Source: Dechloromonas sp. UBA6271
GTDB taxonomy: Bacteria > Pseudomonadota > Gammaproteobacteria > Burkholderiales > Rhodocyclaceae
Direction: 5' to 3'
Assembly (NCBI GenBank): GCA_002440665.1
Contig: DJUX01000039.1
Location: 30,702-94,701, forward strand
Length of the DNA: 64,000 nt
In this document: in pieces, positions 8,414 to 19,567 of the stretch
Layout: every line of letters begins with the position of its first letter
How positions within the stretch are numbered: position 1 is the first letter of the stretch
Notes under the pieces: generated by a model
Databases searched by the model: none
Seen by the model: only the letters and a program-made list of their open reading frames with translations
What the model was told of the DNA's origin: nothing
Made by a program: the position numbers and the translations under genes

Positions 8414-9076
8414 ATGTCCTCCTCAAATGTCGGCCTGAGTCTGGTTGTCCTGCGCAATGTGCCGCTGTTTTCGGGCCTGGATGAGACCGAGCTCGAACGC
8501 TTGTCGCGCGTCGCCACGCGCCGGCGCGCCGGGCGCGGCGAACAGGTCGTCCGCGCCGGTGAGAGCGCCGATGCGCTGCTTATCCTGCTAACCGGCCGTG
8601 CCAAGGTAACCAATTTTGACGAGGAAGGCCGCGAGATCATTCTCGCCTGGCTCGGGCCGGGCGAGTTTTTCGGCGAAATGGGCCTGATCGACGGTAGCCC
8701 GCGTTCAGCCAGTGTTGTCGCGGTCGAAAACTGCGAATTGTTGAGCATTGGCAAGAACGAATTCCAGCGCTGCATGCAGGACAATTTCCAGGTGGTGCTA
8801 AAGCTGATGCAGATTCTGGTGCGCCGTTTGCGCGACGCCGACCGGAATATCGAAAGCCTTGCCCTGCTCGACGTCTATGGCCGTGTTGCGCGGCTGCTGC
8901 TCGATATGTCGGAGGAAGAGGGCGGCAAGCGTATGGTCAAGCAGAAGATCTCCAAGCAGGACATGGCGCGCATGATCGGCGCCTCGCGCGAAATGGTCAG
9001 CAAGGTGATGCGTGACCTCGAGGTTGGCGGCTACATCATCAGCGAAGGCGATCAGATCACGATCACTGGAGCTTGA
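8414..9076 (+). CDS. Crp/Fnr-family transcriptional regulator
   Basis: A 220-residue regulator with an N-terminal cyclic-nucleotide-binding-type beta-roll (GEFFGEMGLIDGSPRSASV, about residues 91-109) and a C-terminal winged helix (KQDMARMIGASREMVSKVMRDL). The GEMGLIDGSPRSA segment resembles the phosphate-binding cassette of cAMP receptors, so a nucleotide effector is plausible. There are no N-terminal cysteines for an FNR-type iron-sulfur cluster. The ATG at 8414 follows GAAGGGA and lies downstream of the promoter. It is 2 bp from ftsK and divergent from trxB. The effector and targets are unknown. Confidence 0.85.
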   Translation: MSSSNVGLSLVVLRNVPLFSGLDETELERLSRVATRRRAGRGEQVVRAGESADALLILLTGRAKVTNFDEEGREIILAWLGPGEFFGEMGLIDGSPRSASVVAVENCELLSIGKNEFQRCMQDNFQVVLKLMQILVRRLRDADRNIESLALLDVYGRVARLLLDMSEEEGGKRMVKQKISKQDMARMIGASREMVSKVMRDLEVGGYIISEGDQITITGA

Positions 9077-9078
9077 GC

Positions 9079-11381
<2,303 letters not shown>

Positions 11382-11385
<4 letters not shown>

Positions 11386-12002
11386 AATTTGGCCTGAAAA
11401 TGCTGTCGACCGCAGCAATCGTCTTTTTTCCCCTGTTGGCGGATGCTGGCGCGATCGACCAACTGCATCTGTTCCTGAACAACACGCGCACGCTGAAGGC
11501 GGATTTCTCGCAGATAGTGGTCGGCAAGGGTGGCCGCAAACCCCAGCAATCGTCGGGCACGGTCGCCATCTCGCGCCCCGGCAAGCTGCGCTGGGACATC
11601 CAGAAACCCTACCCGCAACTGGTGGTCGGCGATGGCGAGAAAATCTGGATCTACGACCAGGAACTCAAGCAGGTCACGGTGCGCAAGGCGGGGCAGGCGA
11701 TCAGTGGCTCACCGGCCGCGCTGCTCGCCGGCAGCAATGAACTCGAAAAGAACTTCACGCTGAGCGAAGCCGGTGAGGCGGACGGCATGAACTGGGTCGA
11801 GGCGACGCCCAAGGTGAACGAAAGCGGTTTCGAGAAAGTTCGCCTCGGCCTCGTCGGCAGCGACCTGAAGGCCATGGAGTTGCACGACAGCTTCGGCCAG
11901 CGAACGCTGATCCGCTTTTCCGGGCTGGAGCGCAACGCCGTGCTGCCCGCGACGGCCTTCAAGTTTACGCCGCTGCCGGGCGTCGACGTGGTGGGCGATT
12001 GA
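11382..12002 (+). CDS. lolA: outer-membrane lipoprotein carrier protein LolA
   Basis: A 206-residue periplasmic chaperone that takes lipoproteins from LolCDE to LolB. It has a signal peptide (MKFGLKMLSTAAIVFFPLLADAGA, probable cleavage after the alanine near residue 22) and the LolA-fold features TLKADFSQIV, SGTVAISRPGKLRWDI and YPQLVVGDGEKIWIYD. The length is typical. It begins in an ATGA overlap with ftsK; ftsK-lolA is a widely conserved pair. Confidence 0.93.
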
Positions 12003-12025
12003 CGCTCACACCGGCTTGCCGATTG

Positions 12026-12478
12026 TCACGGGCCTTTATTCACGCTTGAGGGAAGTGCCACGAAATCGCCGGTTCTCGGGAGCGATTCGATGGCGGCAAG
12101 CAATGCTTCTGGCGGTGCCACCAGTTTCCGGGCCGCGAGGTCGAGCCAGCCACCGGCGCTGGTGACTTGCGCGCAAAGCGTTCCATCCGGCCGGCGGATT
12201 TCGTTGCGCATCAGAAAGCGGCTGCCGTCGGGCGACATCCCGGCGATGGCCAGCGCAACGACGATTTCCTGCAGCAGCCCGACCTCTTTCCGGTATTCGA
12301 TTTCATCCTTCATGATCACCGGGCCGATCCTGAGTCGTGAGAATTCGGCCATCGGGAAGCCGTTCTCGGCGAAAAACAGCATCCGGACATCGGCTGCCTT
12401 GTCGAGGAAGGCGGTGTTTTTCATGTGGCTGTTGAAATCCATGTCGCCCCAGCCGGCGAACAGCGTTTTCGAGTACAT
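12026..12478 (-). CDS. acyl-CoA thioesterase-like hotdog protein
   Basis: A 150-residue hotdog-fold protein of the 4HBT type. GWGDMDFNSHMKNTAFLDKAADVR (residues 9-32) matches the W-x-D-xD-x-N-x-H-x-N active-site motif, with Asp15 as the likely catalytic residue. The substrate is unknown; candidates are acyl-CoA or acyl-ACP thioesters. It is convergent with lolA and 11 bp downstream of the small membrane gene at 12,490-12,834. Confidence 0.8.
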   Translation of the reverse strand: MYSKTLFAGWGDMDFNSHMKNTAFLDKAADVRMLFFAENGFPMAEFSRLRIGPVIMKDEIEYRKEVGLLQEIVVALAIAGMSPDGSRFLMRNEIRRPDGTLCAQVTSAGGWLDLAARKLVAPPEALLAAIESLPRTGDFVALPSSVNKGP

Positions 12479-12489
12479 GTGGGGTCTCC

Positions 12490-12834
12490 TCAGATTTTCT
12501 CATCCCAGTGAAAGCGGTGGATCAGGCGGTGCAGGATCGGTGTGAATAGCAGTGCGGCGGTGACGATGAACACCAGCCCCGCGTAGAGCGCATAGAATCC
12601 GGCGAACAGCTTGCCGGCGCCGGTCTGCGGCGGATTGACCGGCCCCATCCCGCCGAGCAGCATGGCCGCGTTGAGGAAGGCGTCGAGCCACGAGAGATTC
12701 TCGAACAGTACATAGCCAATCATCCCCAAGGCCAGCGATACGCCGAGCAAACCGACAGCGACCAGCAGGTGGCCCAGTAGGCGTCGGGCGAATCCGGCAC
12801 TGGCCAGCGGCTGCTGGTATTTCGACTCATACAT
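12490..12834 (-). CDS. small membrane protein, two to three TM helices
   Basis: A 114-residue protein with hydrophobic helices at about residues 18-45 and 75-97, joined by a loop (NLSWLDAFLNAAMLLGGMGPVNPP). The loop, followed by a second helix, recalls a two-TM ion-channel layout, but no potassium-channel TxGYG filter is present, so I do not call it a channel. It is probably co-transcribed with the thioesterase gene. Function unknown. Confidence 0.65.
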   Translation of the reverse strand: MYESKYQQPLASAGFARRLLGHLLVAVGLLGVSLALGMIGYVLFENLSWLDAFLNAAMLLGGMGPVNPPQTGAGKLFAGFYALYAGLVFIVTAALLFTPILHRLIHRFHWDEKI

Positions 12835-12892
12835 GCAATGCTCCCGAGGTTAATGCGAAACGCCATTTTGCCGAAGTTCGGCCTCTCTTCGT

Positions 12893-13035
12893 ATCGCGAG
12901 TTCCAGTCAATACGGCGAAAATACCAAGGCCGATGAAAGTGCGGCCACCCGCATGCTGGCCAAAGCGGCGAATCTTGTGGGCGCTGCTCAGAGCAGGTGC
13001 TACGGTGCTGGCGGCGAGTGCGTAGTTGTTTAGGT
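12893..13035 (-). pseudogene. remnant of a LysE/RhtB-type exporter, C-terminus
   Basis: Read on the minus strand, an open frame encodes ...LNNYALAASTVAP... followed by RRFGQHAGGRTFIGLGIF. This resembles the last helix region of LysE/RhtB amino-acid exporters, where a basic loop, Gly-Gly and IGLG precede the final residues. No start or N-terminal helices are present; the frame upstream belongs to the antisense of a real gene. It fills most of the 235-bp gap between two real genes. The call rests on a short motif and is tentative. Confidence 0.45.
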
Positions 13036-13070
13036 GAGACCGCGTGAGATCTCGTTTGAATGAGCGATGC

Positions 13071-14414
13071 CTACCGTGACCGCGCCATGTCGAGATCGGC
13101 GCGGTTTTTTTCGTCCACGTAAATGCCGGTTGCTCCCGGCCGGCTGCTGGCGAAGCAGGTGACTTCGACGTTGGACAGCGTTTCCGCCTTGTGCAGCACG
13201 TCGACCGCGCAACGGCCGAAAACGCTGTCGATGGTGGCCAGCAGGTTGCGGGCGTAGGGGGTTTCAAGCTTGCCGTCGAGGATCAGGTTGGCGAGCAGGA
13301 CGCCGTCGGGCTTGAGCACGCGGCGGGCGCCTTCCCAGAATTCGCGGGTGACCAGGTGGCTGGGAATCGAGGTGTGCGAGCTGTAGACGTCGACGACAAC
13401 GGCGTCGAAGCGGCGTTCGGTGGTGGCGACGAAACGCCGGGCGTCGTCGGCGATGAACTCGCCGCGCGCGGCCTCGCGCAGGAAGTGCTTTTCGGCTATG
13501 GCCTTGATCGCCGGGTCGATGTCGACATAGGTGTAGCGGTTGCTCGGCTCGCGGTGCGACAGCGTAAAGCCGCCGGCGCCGAGGACGAGGATGTCGCGCT
13601 CGCGGAAGGCCAGTTCTTCGAGCAGGATCTGGCGCAGACGCTTGATGTAGCGCGTGTAGTTAGGCGGTTCGGAGTCGTCGATCAGCGAGGCAGTCGACTT
13701 GTTGACCCAGAAGGCGCGCGGGTCTTTCTGGCCGGGCGGGGCGGCCGGGCCGACGATGTATTCGGCGTAGGCGGTGTCGGCGGTGACTTCGTGGTGCAGG
13801 TTGAAGCCGATGGCGATTGCTGCGGTCGACGCGCAAAAAAGGGCTATTTTCAGCTGGCGGCCGCCGAGCAGCAGCGTACCGGCAACGAGCATCAGACTGC
13901 AGGCGACCACCGCCGCCGAGACGCCCAGCCATTGCATGACGAGCAGCGACAGGCTGAGCGAACCGAGAAAGGAGCCGAGCGTGGACCAGTAGAGCGCCAT
14001 GCCGCTGGCTTCGCCGGTGCGCTCCGATTTCATCAGGTTAGTCAGGATCGGCACCGTCTGGCCGAGCAGCCAGGCGAGCGGGCAGAGGATGCCGCCGATG
14101 AAGACGAAGTAGGCGATCAGCGCCGGCTGCAGGTGGACGAACAGCCAGTCGACGGTGACGCCGGCCAGCCCGATGCCGGCCAGCGCGGCGGAAATCAGGA
14201 AGTTGCGGGCGACGATGGCCCGGTAATCGGTCGCCACCCGGGCGCCAGAGGCATAGCCGAGCGCCAGCGCGAGCAGAAAGAAGCCGATGGTCGGCGCGGT
14301 GACGACGATCGAGCTGCCGACATGCGGCAGCAGCCGGCGCAGGGCGATGACTTCGGCGCCGAGCGAGGAGAAGCCCTCGATGAATACGATGGCGTAGATC
14401 AGCAGGCGCGACAT
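13071..14414 (-). CDS. membrane-anchored spermidine synthase-like protein
   Basis: A 447-residue fusion. Residues 1-205 contain about six or seven hydrophobic helices (FIEGFSSLGAEVIALRRLLP at the start). The rest is a Rossmann methyltransferase-like domain with VLGAGGFTLS (about residue 297) and YVDIDPAI, as in spermidine synthases. Such membrane-SpeE fusions are widespread, but the polyamine reaction has not been shown for most, so the substrate is unknown. It lies 7 bp downstream of the CNNM/CorC gene. A second, soluble SpeE-like protein is at 49,228-50,097. Confidence 0.8.
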   Translation of the reverse strand: MSRLLIYAIVFIEGFSSLGAEVIALRRLLPHVGSSIVVTAPTIGFFLLALALGYASGARVATDYRAIVARNFLISAALAGIGLAGVTVDWLFVHLQPALIAYFVFIGGILCPLAWLLGQTVPILTNLMKSERTGEASGMALYWSTLGSFLGSLSLSLLVMQWLGVSAAVVACSLMLVAGTLLLGGRQLKIALFCASTAAIAIGFNLHHEVTADTAYAEYIVGPAAPPGQKDPRAFWVNKSTASLIDDSEPPNYTRYIKRLRQILLEELAFRERDILVLGAGGFTLSHREPSNRYTYVDIDPAIKAIAEKHFLREAARGEFIADDARRFVATTERRFDAVVVDVYSSHTSIPSHLVTREFWEGARRVLKPDGVLLANLILDGKLETPYARNLLATIDSVFGRCAVDVLHKAETLSNVEVTCFASSRPGATGIYVDEKNRADLDMARSR

Positions 14415-14421
14415 TGCCGGG

Positions 14422-15723
14422 TCAGGGCGCTTTCGGGTCGAGCCGGGTGACCAGCAGCTGGTCGATGCGATGATGGTCGACGTCGAGCACCTCGAAGCGG
14501 AAGCCGCCGTGGTCGACGCTTTCGGTTGGGCGCGGCACCTTGCGCAGCACGTACATCAGGAAGCCGGCGATGGTTTCGAACTGGTCGTCGTCGGGAAAGG
14601 GCGGAATGTCGAGCAGGGTTTCCAGGTCGCCGACCGGCGTCAGGCCATCGACCAGCCAGGAGTTTTCGTCGCGCCGGATGATCTGCGCCTCGTCCGAGGA
14701 ATCGAGGGTTTCGCCGACCAGCGTGCTGGTCACGTCGTTGAGCGTGATCAGGCCGACGATCAGCGCATATTCGTTGATGATCAGCGCGAAATCCTCGCGC
14801 GCCGCCTTGAACTGCTTGAGGATTTCGCCGAGCGTCAGCGTTTCCGGCAGGATCAGCGCGCTGCGCAGCAGGCCCTCGGCCTTGAGCGACAGGGCTTCAC
14901 CGTTGAGGATGCGGTTCAGGATGTCCTTGGAATCGACGTAGCCGATGACCTCGTCGATATTGCCGGCGCACACCGGAAATTTGGCGTGCGGGTGGGCGCG
15001 CAGCCGGGCCTGGATTTCCGCCTCGCTCTCCTTGGTGTCGAGCCAGACGATGCTGTCGCGGGCGGTCATCGCCGATGGCGCGGTGCGGATATCCAGCTCG
15101 AACACGTTCTCGATCAGTTGATGTTCCTGTTGCGCGACGACACCGGCGTCCATGCCGGCCTGGGTCATGGCGACGATATCCGCCGGCGTGACATCGTCAG
15201 GACGGGTTTCGGGCAGGCCGAAGCGCGACATGATCAGGTTGGCGGCACCGTTGAAGGCCCAGACCAGCGGCGACAGCAGACGGATGCACAGCGCCATCGG
15301 GCCGGCGATGCGCAGGGCGATGGCCTCCGGCGCGACGATGGCGACGCGCTTGGGCAGCAGGTCGGCGAGCAGCACGAAGGACGCCGTAACCAGCACGAAG
15401 GAGAGGACGGAACCGAGCGTCGCCGCAGTGGCGGCGCTGCCGACGTAGGGCAGCAGCGTGCCGGAGAAGAACGGCCCGTAGGCTTCCTCGCCGAGAATGC
15501 CGCCGAGGATGGCGACGGCGTTGAGGCCGATCTGGATGGTGGTGAAGAAATGCCCGGGCTGCCGTTGCAGTTCCAGCACCGTGGCGGCCCGCGGGTCGCC
15601 GCTCGCGGCGAGTTGCTTCAGCTTGAGCTTGCGGGCGGCGGCCAGCGAAATCTCGGAGGTCGAACAGAAGGCGCTGATGGCGATCAGCAGCAGGATGATC
15701 AGGGTATTTTCGAGCAATCCCAT
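14422..15723 (-). CDS. CNNM/CorC-family membrane protein with CBS domains
   Basis: A 433-residue protein with an N-terminal DUF21/CNNM transmembrane domain (hydrophobic segments within residues 5-155, starting LIILLLIAISAFCSTSEISLAAAR). It is followed by a CBS pair (about 205-330, with FPVCAGNIDEVIGYVDSKDIL and LILPETLTLGEIL) and a C-terminal CorC_HlyC domain. The family is implicated in magnesium or cobalt efflux and often mislabelled hemolysin. It shares a strand and close spacing with its neighbours. No toxin function should be inferred. Confidence 0.85.
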   Translation of the reverse strand: MGLLENTLIILLLIAISAFCSTSEISLAAARKLKLKQLAASGDPRAATVLELQRQPGHFFTTIQIGLNAVAILGGILGEEAYGPFFSGTLLPYVGSAATAATLGSVLSFVLVTASFVLLADLLPKRVAIVAPEAIALRIAGPMALCIRLLSPLVWAFNGAANLIMSRFGLPETRPDDVTPADIVAMTQAGMDAGVVAQQEHQLIENVFELDIRTAPSAMTARDSIVWLDTKESEAEIQARLRAHPHAKFPVCAGNIDEVIGYVDSKDILNRILNGEALSLKAEGLLRSALILPETLTLGEILKQFKAAREDFALIINEYALIVGLITLNDVTSTLVGETLDSSDEAQIIRRDENSWLVDGLTPVGDLETLLDIPPFPDDDQFETIAGFLMYVLRKVPRPTESVDHGGFRFEVLDVDHHRIDQLLVTRLDPKAP

Positions 15724-15754
15724 CGGGCGCTCCGCAGTGCTTGATGACTGCGTA

Positions 15755-16642
15755 TTATCCGCGATCCCGGTACTTTTCCCACATGCTCCAGCTGAAAACG
15801 AACAGCCCGAGCCAGATCAGGCCGAAGCTGACCAGCCGCGCCGGCTGCAGCGGCTCGCCGAAGAGCCAGACGGCGGTGAGGAATTGCAGCGTTGGGTTGA
15901 TGTACATCAGCATGCCGACGGTGGCTAGGTCGAGGCGCTGCGTGGCGGCGGCAAAGGCCATCAGCGGCAGGGCGGTGAGGATGCCGGCGCCAATCAGCAG
16001 AGTTGCGGTCGACGCGTCGTGGAGGGCAAAAACCATATGCCCGTGCTGCGCCTGCCAGAGCGCGTAGAGGCCGCACAGCGGCAGCATGGCCAGGGTTTCC
16101 AGCCACAGTCCGGACAGCGCATCGACCGGCACCTGCTTGCGCACCAGCCCGTAGCAGCCGAAGGTGGCGGCGAGGAAGAGCGATACCCAGGGCAGGCTGC
16201 CGAGGGTGAAGATCTCGTTGGCCAGCGCCGCCAGCGCCAAAGCGACGGATATCCATTCGAGCCGGTTGAGGCGCTCCTTCAGCACGACGAGGCCGAGCAG
16301 CACATTGACCAGCGGCGTCAGGAAATAGCCGAGGCTGGAGGCGACCACCTGGCGGTTGGCGACGGCCCACAGGAACATCAGCCAGTTGCTGCCGACCAGA
16401 AGCGCGGCGAGTGCCAGCATGGCGAACTGGCGCGGCGTGCGGAAGACCGCCAGTACGTTGCGCCAGCGGCGGCGCAGGGTGAGTAGCAGACCGACGAAGA
16501 CGCAGGCCCAGACGGCACGGTTGCTGAGGATGTCGAGCGGCGAGACGTGCCCGAGCTGGCGGAAGAAAAGCGGAAAGAAGCCCCAGATGCCGTAGGCGAT
16601 CAGGCCGAAGCCGATGCCGGCCAGATGGCGGTTGGCGCCCAT
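15755..16642 (-). CDS. rarD: RarD-type EamA permease
   Basis: A 295-residue inner-membrane protein with about ten helices forming two EamA/DMT repeats. The start (GIGFGLIAYGIWGFFPLFFRQL) and the segment SNWLMFLWAVANRQVVASSLGYF are characteristic of the RarD subfamily. The transported substrate is unknown; chloramphenicol sensitivity was the historical phenotype in E. coli. Its stop is 31 bp from the start of the CNNM gene, and DUF599 is 4 bp upstream. Confidence 0.88.
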   Translation of the reverse strand: MGANRHLAGIGFGLIAYGIWGFFPLFFRQLGHVSPLDILSNRAVWACVFVGLLLTLRRRWRNVLAVFRTPRQFAMLALAALLVGSNWLMFLWAVANRQVVASSLGYFLTPLVNVLLGLVVLKERLNRLEWISVALALAALANEIFTLGSLPWVSLFLAATFGCYGLVRKQVPVDALSGLWLETLAMLPLCGLYALWQAQHGHMVFALHDASTATLLIGAGILTALPLMAFAAATQRLDLATVGMLMYINPTLQFLTAVWLFGEPLQPARLVSFGLIWLGLFVFSWSMWEKYRDRG

Positions 16643-16646
16643 CGGC

Positions 16647-17339
16647 TCAGTTCTGGTCGCGCAGGATGTGGAGCGCCGCCGAACGGTAGTCGCGCCGGTA
16701 GAGCACGATCAGCACGGCCAGCGCCAGCACGGCGAGGGCGATCGGGTTGAGCAGCCAGCCCGATGCCGCGAGGCCGAAATAATAGGCGCGGATGCCGCGG
16801 TTGAAATCGTCGCCGGCCAGGTTGTTGGCCCCGGCCAGCCGGTGGGCGTAAGTGTCGATGCCCGGCTCGCCGGCCTTGCCCAGCGGTGCCGCGCCGACGA
16901 GTATGGAGAGCAGGTTGAACTGGCGCAGCGACCAGGTGAATTTGAAATAGGCGAAGACGAAGGAGGCGAGCAGCAGCATCAGCTTGATCTCCAGCAGTTC
17001 GCGGTTGCCGGAGCCGCCGAACGGCAGGTCGGCGGTGAAGCTGAGCAGCCGGTCGGCGGCGCCAAGGGCGGCGACGAGGCCGGCGATGATGTAGATGGTG
17101 GTGTTGGCGTAGAAGGAAACGCTGGTCATCAGGTTGCCGATCAGCGTCGAGTCCATGACCCGGACGTCGCGCTCCAGCATGCGGTACGCCCATTGCAGGC
17201 GGTAATTCTGGCTGGTGCGGATCAGCCCGACCGCGCCCCAGTGGCTGTGTTCGGAGAACCACGCGTAGCCGCCCCAGCAGGCGAAGAAAATGGCCAGAGA
17301 AATCCAGTCGACCGCAGCAAGGTGGGGAAGGGCATGCAT
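16647..17339 (-). CDS. DUF599 family membrane protein
   Basis: A 230-residue inner-membrane protein with about four or five hydrophobic helices. The segments WISLAIFFACWGGYAWFSE near the N-terminus and the motif FVFAYFKFTWSLRQFN in the middle are diagnostic of DUF599, a family of unknown function. The ATG at 17,339 (MHALPHLAAVDW) is preferred over an in-frame start at 17,396, because the extra 19 residues are polar and not conserved in type. Followed by rarD. Confidence 0.82.
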   Translation of the reverse strand: MHALPHLAAVDWISLAIFFACWGGYAWFSEHSHWGAVGLIRTSQNYRLQWAYRMLERDVRVMDSTLIGNLMTSVSFYANTTIYIIAGLVAALGAADRLLSFTADLPFGGSGNRELLEIKLMLLLASFVFAYFKFTWSLRQFNLLSILVGAAPLGKAGEPGIDTYAHRLAGANNLAGDDFNRGIRAYYFGLAASGWLLNPIALAVLALAVLIVLYRRDYRSAALHILRDQN

Positions 17340-17471
17340 GCCGGCATCTTGCCATATCCGGCGCCCAGCGGGCAGCGGGGAATCCTGGAGCGGCAAAGCC
17401 TTCCCATTTAGGCCAGATTGGGGAATGATGTATTTTCTCTGACAGCGTTTTCATGAATCGAGGCCCCACCG

Positions 17472-18614
17472 ATGATGGAACGACTGCATCCCCTGACCCT
17501 GAGTTTCCGCGACCCGGAAGCCGAGTGCGCTTTTGCCGAACATTCCTTGGCACGAATGCGCCTGCAGGGGCGGGCGGCGATCCTGGTCGGGACTTTCGTC
17601 TACCTGTTCTACGGCGTGCTCGATCCGTGGCTGGTGCCACCCGAGTACCAGGCGACCGTGTGGACCATCCGCCTAGCGATCCTCAGCGTGCCGGCGGCGG
17701 TCTTCCTGCTCACCTTCCACCCGGCTTTCGCGCGCTTCAACCACTTGCCCCTGGCATTGACCGGACTCGCAGCTGCTTACGGGCTGATCGCCGTTCTCTG
17801 GTTCCTGCCGCTGGACTCGATTTCCTATTTCTACCCCGGGCTGGTGCTGTCGACTTTCTATACGTACAACTTCATCGGCACTCGCTTTATCTATGCGCTG
17901 GTCGTCGACATTGTCGTGATCCTTACCTATGGCGTGGTGTTCGGCTATCTGCGGGAGTTTCCACCGCATGTGCTGTTCAGCCATTGCTTCTTCATCCTTT
18001 CCGCCAACCTGATCGGCGGCGGCGCCGGCTATCTGGCCGAATACCAGCGCCGCCAGTTGTTTGTCCGCGAAACCGAGCTCGATCTCGAGCGCAAGCACCA
18101 TCTCGAACGCTCGCTGCACGACCGCCTGACCGGCCTGCCCAACCGCGAACTGCTGGAGGACCGCATCGCTCAGTTGCTGGCCCGTGGGCGCCGCGACAGC
18201 GGCTGCCATGCGGGCCTCTATATCGATCTTGACGGCTTCAAGGCGATCAACGACACGCTCGGGCATGACCAGGGCGATGCCGTTCTGTGCGATGTGGCGC
18301 GCCGCCTGGTCGGAACGGTGCGCCTGACGGACACGGTGTCGCGCCTAGGCGGCGACGAGTTTTTCGTGCTGGCCCATGATGTCGATACAAGGGATGGGGC
18401 TGCGCATCTGGCGGAAAAATTGCTCACTTGCGTCGAGCAGCCGCTTGTCGGCTTGCCGGTGGCTAGCAGCCTCAGCGCCAGCATCGGCATCTGCATTTTC
18501 CATGGGGGTGACAAGGGCTGTGACGACCCTCAGGAAATCATCCGCCATGCCGACCGGGCGATGTATCGGGCCAAGCTCGGAGGCAAGAATCGCTACGCCT
18601 TTGCGGCCATCTGA
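17472..18614 (+). CDS. membrane-bound diguanylate cyclase
   Basis: A 380-residue protein with about six N-terminal membrane helices (residues 35-195), a short helical linker (LERKHHLERSLHDRLTGLPN) and a GGDEF domain. The active-site motif RLGGDEFF (about residues 292-299) is intact, with metal-binding Asp in IDLDGFKAIND, so c-di-GMP synthesis is expected. I see no RxxD inhibitory site directly before GGDEF. The membrane region is presumably sensory with unknown signal. Encoded alone between divergent DUF599 and a small gene. Confidence 0.88.
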   Translation: MMERLHPLTLSFRDPEAECAFAEHSLARMRLQGRAAILVGTFVYLFYGVLDPWLVPPEYQATVWTIRLAILSVPAAVFLLTFHPAFARFNHLPLALTGLAAAYGLIAVLWFLPLDSISYFYPGLVLSTFYTYNFIGTRFIYALVVDIVVILTYGVVFGYLREFPPHVLFSHCFFILSANLIGGGAGYLAEYQRRQLFVRETELDLERKHHLERSLHDRLTGLPNRELLEDRIAQLLARGRRDSGCHAGLYIDLDGFKAINDTLGHDQGDAVLCDVARRLVGTVRLTDTVSRLGGDEFFVLAHDVDTRDGAAHLAEKLLTCVEQPLVGLPVASSLSASIGICIFHGGDKGCDDPQEIIRHADRAMYRAKLGGKNRYAFAAI

Positions 18615-18690
18615 TGCATTTGCCGGTGTGGTTCGACAAGCCGGGAGCGCGCAGTTATGCTCGCTGCCTTTGCCAATTCAGGGAGAAATC

Positions 18691-19005
18691 ATGGGGCAAG
18701 CGAAACAGCGCGGTAGCGTCGAGCAGCGCATTGCGCAGGCACAGGCCAAAATCGAGGCGACACGGCCGGAAAAGCTGGTCTGCAACGGCTGCGGCGCCAA
18801 TGTGACGACGATTCACCCCGTCAGCACGCGCGGCATGCCGGGCGTCGAGGCGATCTGGCTCGGCCAGTGCGATTGTGGGCAGACAACCTTTGCCGCCAGC
18901 GGCAAGCCGGAAGCGGTGCAAGCCTTCTTCGATGCCTTGAGCGCCGATGCCGAACTGACGCTCGGCAGCCAAAGCCGCGACGGCACAAAGCACGAAACGG
19001 CGTGA
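18691..19005 (+). CDS. small putative zinc-ribbon protein (104 aa)
   Basis: A 104-residue soluble protein preceded by AGGGAG 7 bp before the ATG. It has two cysteine knuckles, CNGCG near residue 31 and CDCG near 61, spaced as in a zinc ribbon. The flanking regions are alanine-rich and helical. No family recognised. It lies 76 bp downstream of the diguanylate cyclase and may be read through with it. Confidence 0.7.
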   Translation: MGQAKQRGSVEQRIAQAQAKIEATRPEKLVCNGCGANVTTIHPVSTRGMPGVEAIWLGQCDCGQTTFAASGKPEAVQAFFDALSADAELTLGSQSRDGTKHETA

Positions 19006-19021
19006 GCCGGCGCCGGGCAGC

Positions 19022-19504
19022 TCAGCGCGAGTTGCGCGGGGCGTTAGGCACCTTGTAGAGATCGACCGGCTTGCCCGGCCTCGGCTGCGGGGTGGGGTCA
19101 TCCGGATACCCGGGCCGCGGCGGTCGCGCATGCGGCGGAATGTAACCGCCGCCATACGTCGGCACCGGTACATAGACCGTTTCCGGCTGTTTGCTGGCCC
19201 GGCGCTCGCGTTCGAGTTCGCGCTCCCGCGCCCGGCGCTCCTCGGCTTCTCCGGCCCGGCGCTGGGCCTGCAACTGGTCGGCACGCTGGCGCTGGCGCTC
19301 GGCATTGCGCTCAGCCTGTTCGCGCGTGGCTTCGGGCACGGCTTCGTCGTGCACCGTCCGCACCGTGCTGCTGCCGCCCGTGCACGGTTCGCTGGAAATC
19401 TGCGTGCTGCCATCCGGTTTGCGGCACTTGTAGGCCTCGGCCTGGGCCGGCAGGGCGACGGCGAGTAGCGGGAGCAACAACAGAGCGGAGTAATTGGGCT
19501 TCAT
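19022..19504 (-). CDS. DUF4124 domain periplasmic protein
   Basis: A 160-residue exported protein with a signal peptide (MKPNYSALLLLPLLAVALPAQA). It is followed by YKCRKPDGSTQISSEPC, the pattern of DUF4124 in which two cysteines flank a Y-K-x-x-D/x-G-x segment. A long Arg/Glu/Gln-rich predicted coiled coil follows (about residues 65-110), then a proline-rich tail. Function unknown. Start chosen at 19,504 because it gives a clean signal peptide; an in-frame start 18 bp upstream adds only polar residues. Confidence 0.75.
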   Translation of the reverse strand: MKPNYSALLLLPLLAVALPAQAEAYKCRKPDGSTQISSEPCTGGSSTVRTVHDEAVPEATREQAERNAERQRQRADQLQAQRRAGEAEERRARERELERERRASKQPETVYVPVPTYGGGYIPPHARPPRPGYPDDPTPQPRPGKPVDLYKVPNAPRNSR

Positions 19505-19567
19505 GTCTGATTTATAGCGCAAGCCAGCGAAAATGGGGAGCCGGACCAGTGCCGCAAGTGGGTCCGC

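Noticed and set aside
12490..12834. Potassium-channel assignment for the two-helix protein
   Set aside because: The loop between helices lacks the T-x-G-Y/F-G filter; the sequence there is GGMGPVNPPQTG.
13800..16030. GCGGTCGAC occurrences at about 13,825 and 16,005 as copies of the dispersed repeat
   Set aside because: They lie inside coding sequence, match only 9-10 bases and lack the A-rich second half, so chance is enough.
17406..17471. Possible riboswitch before the diguanylate cyclase gene
   Set aside because: The leader is only about 60 bp and I found no GEMM-type conserved bases or paired stems.
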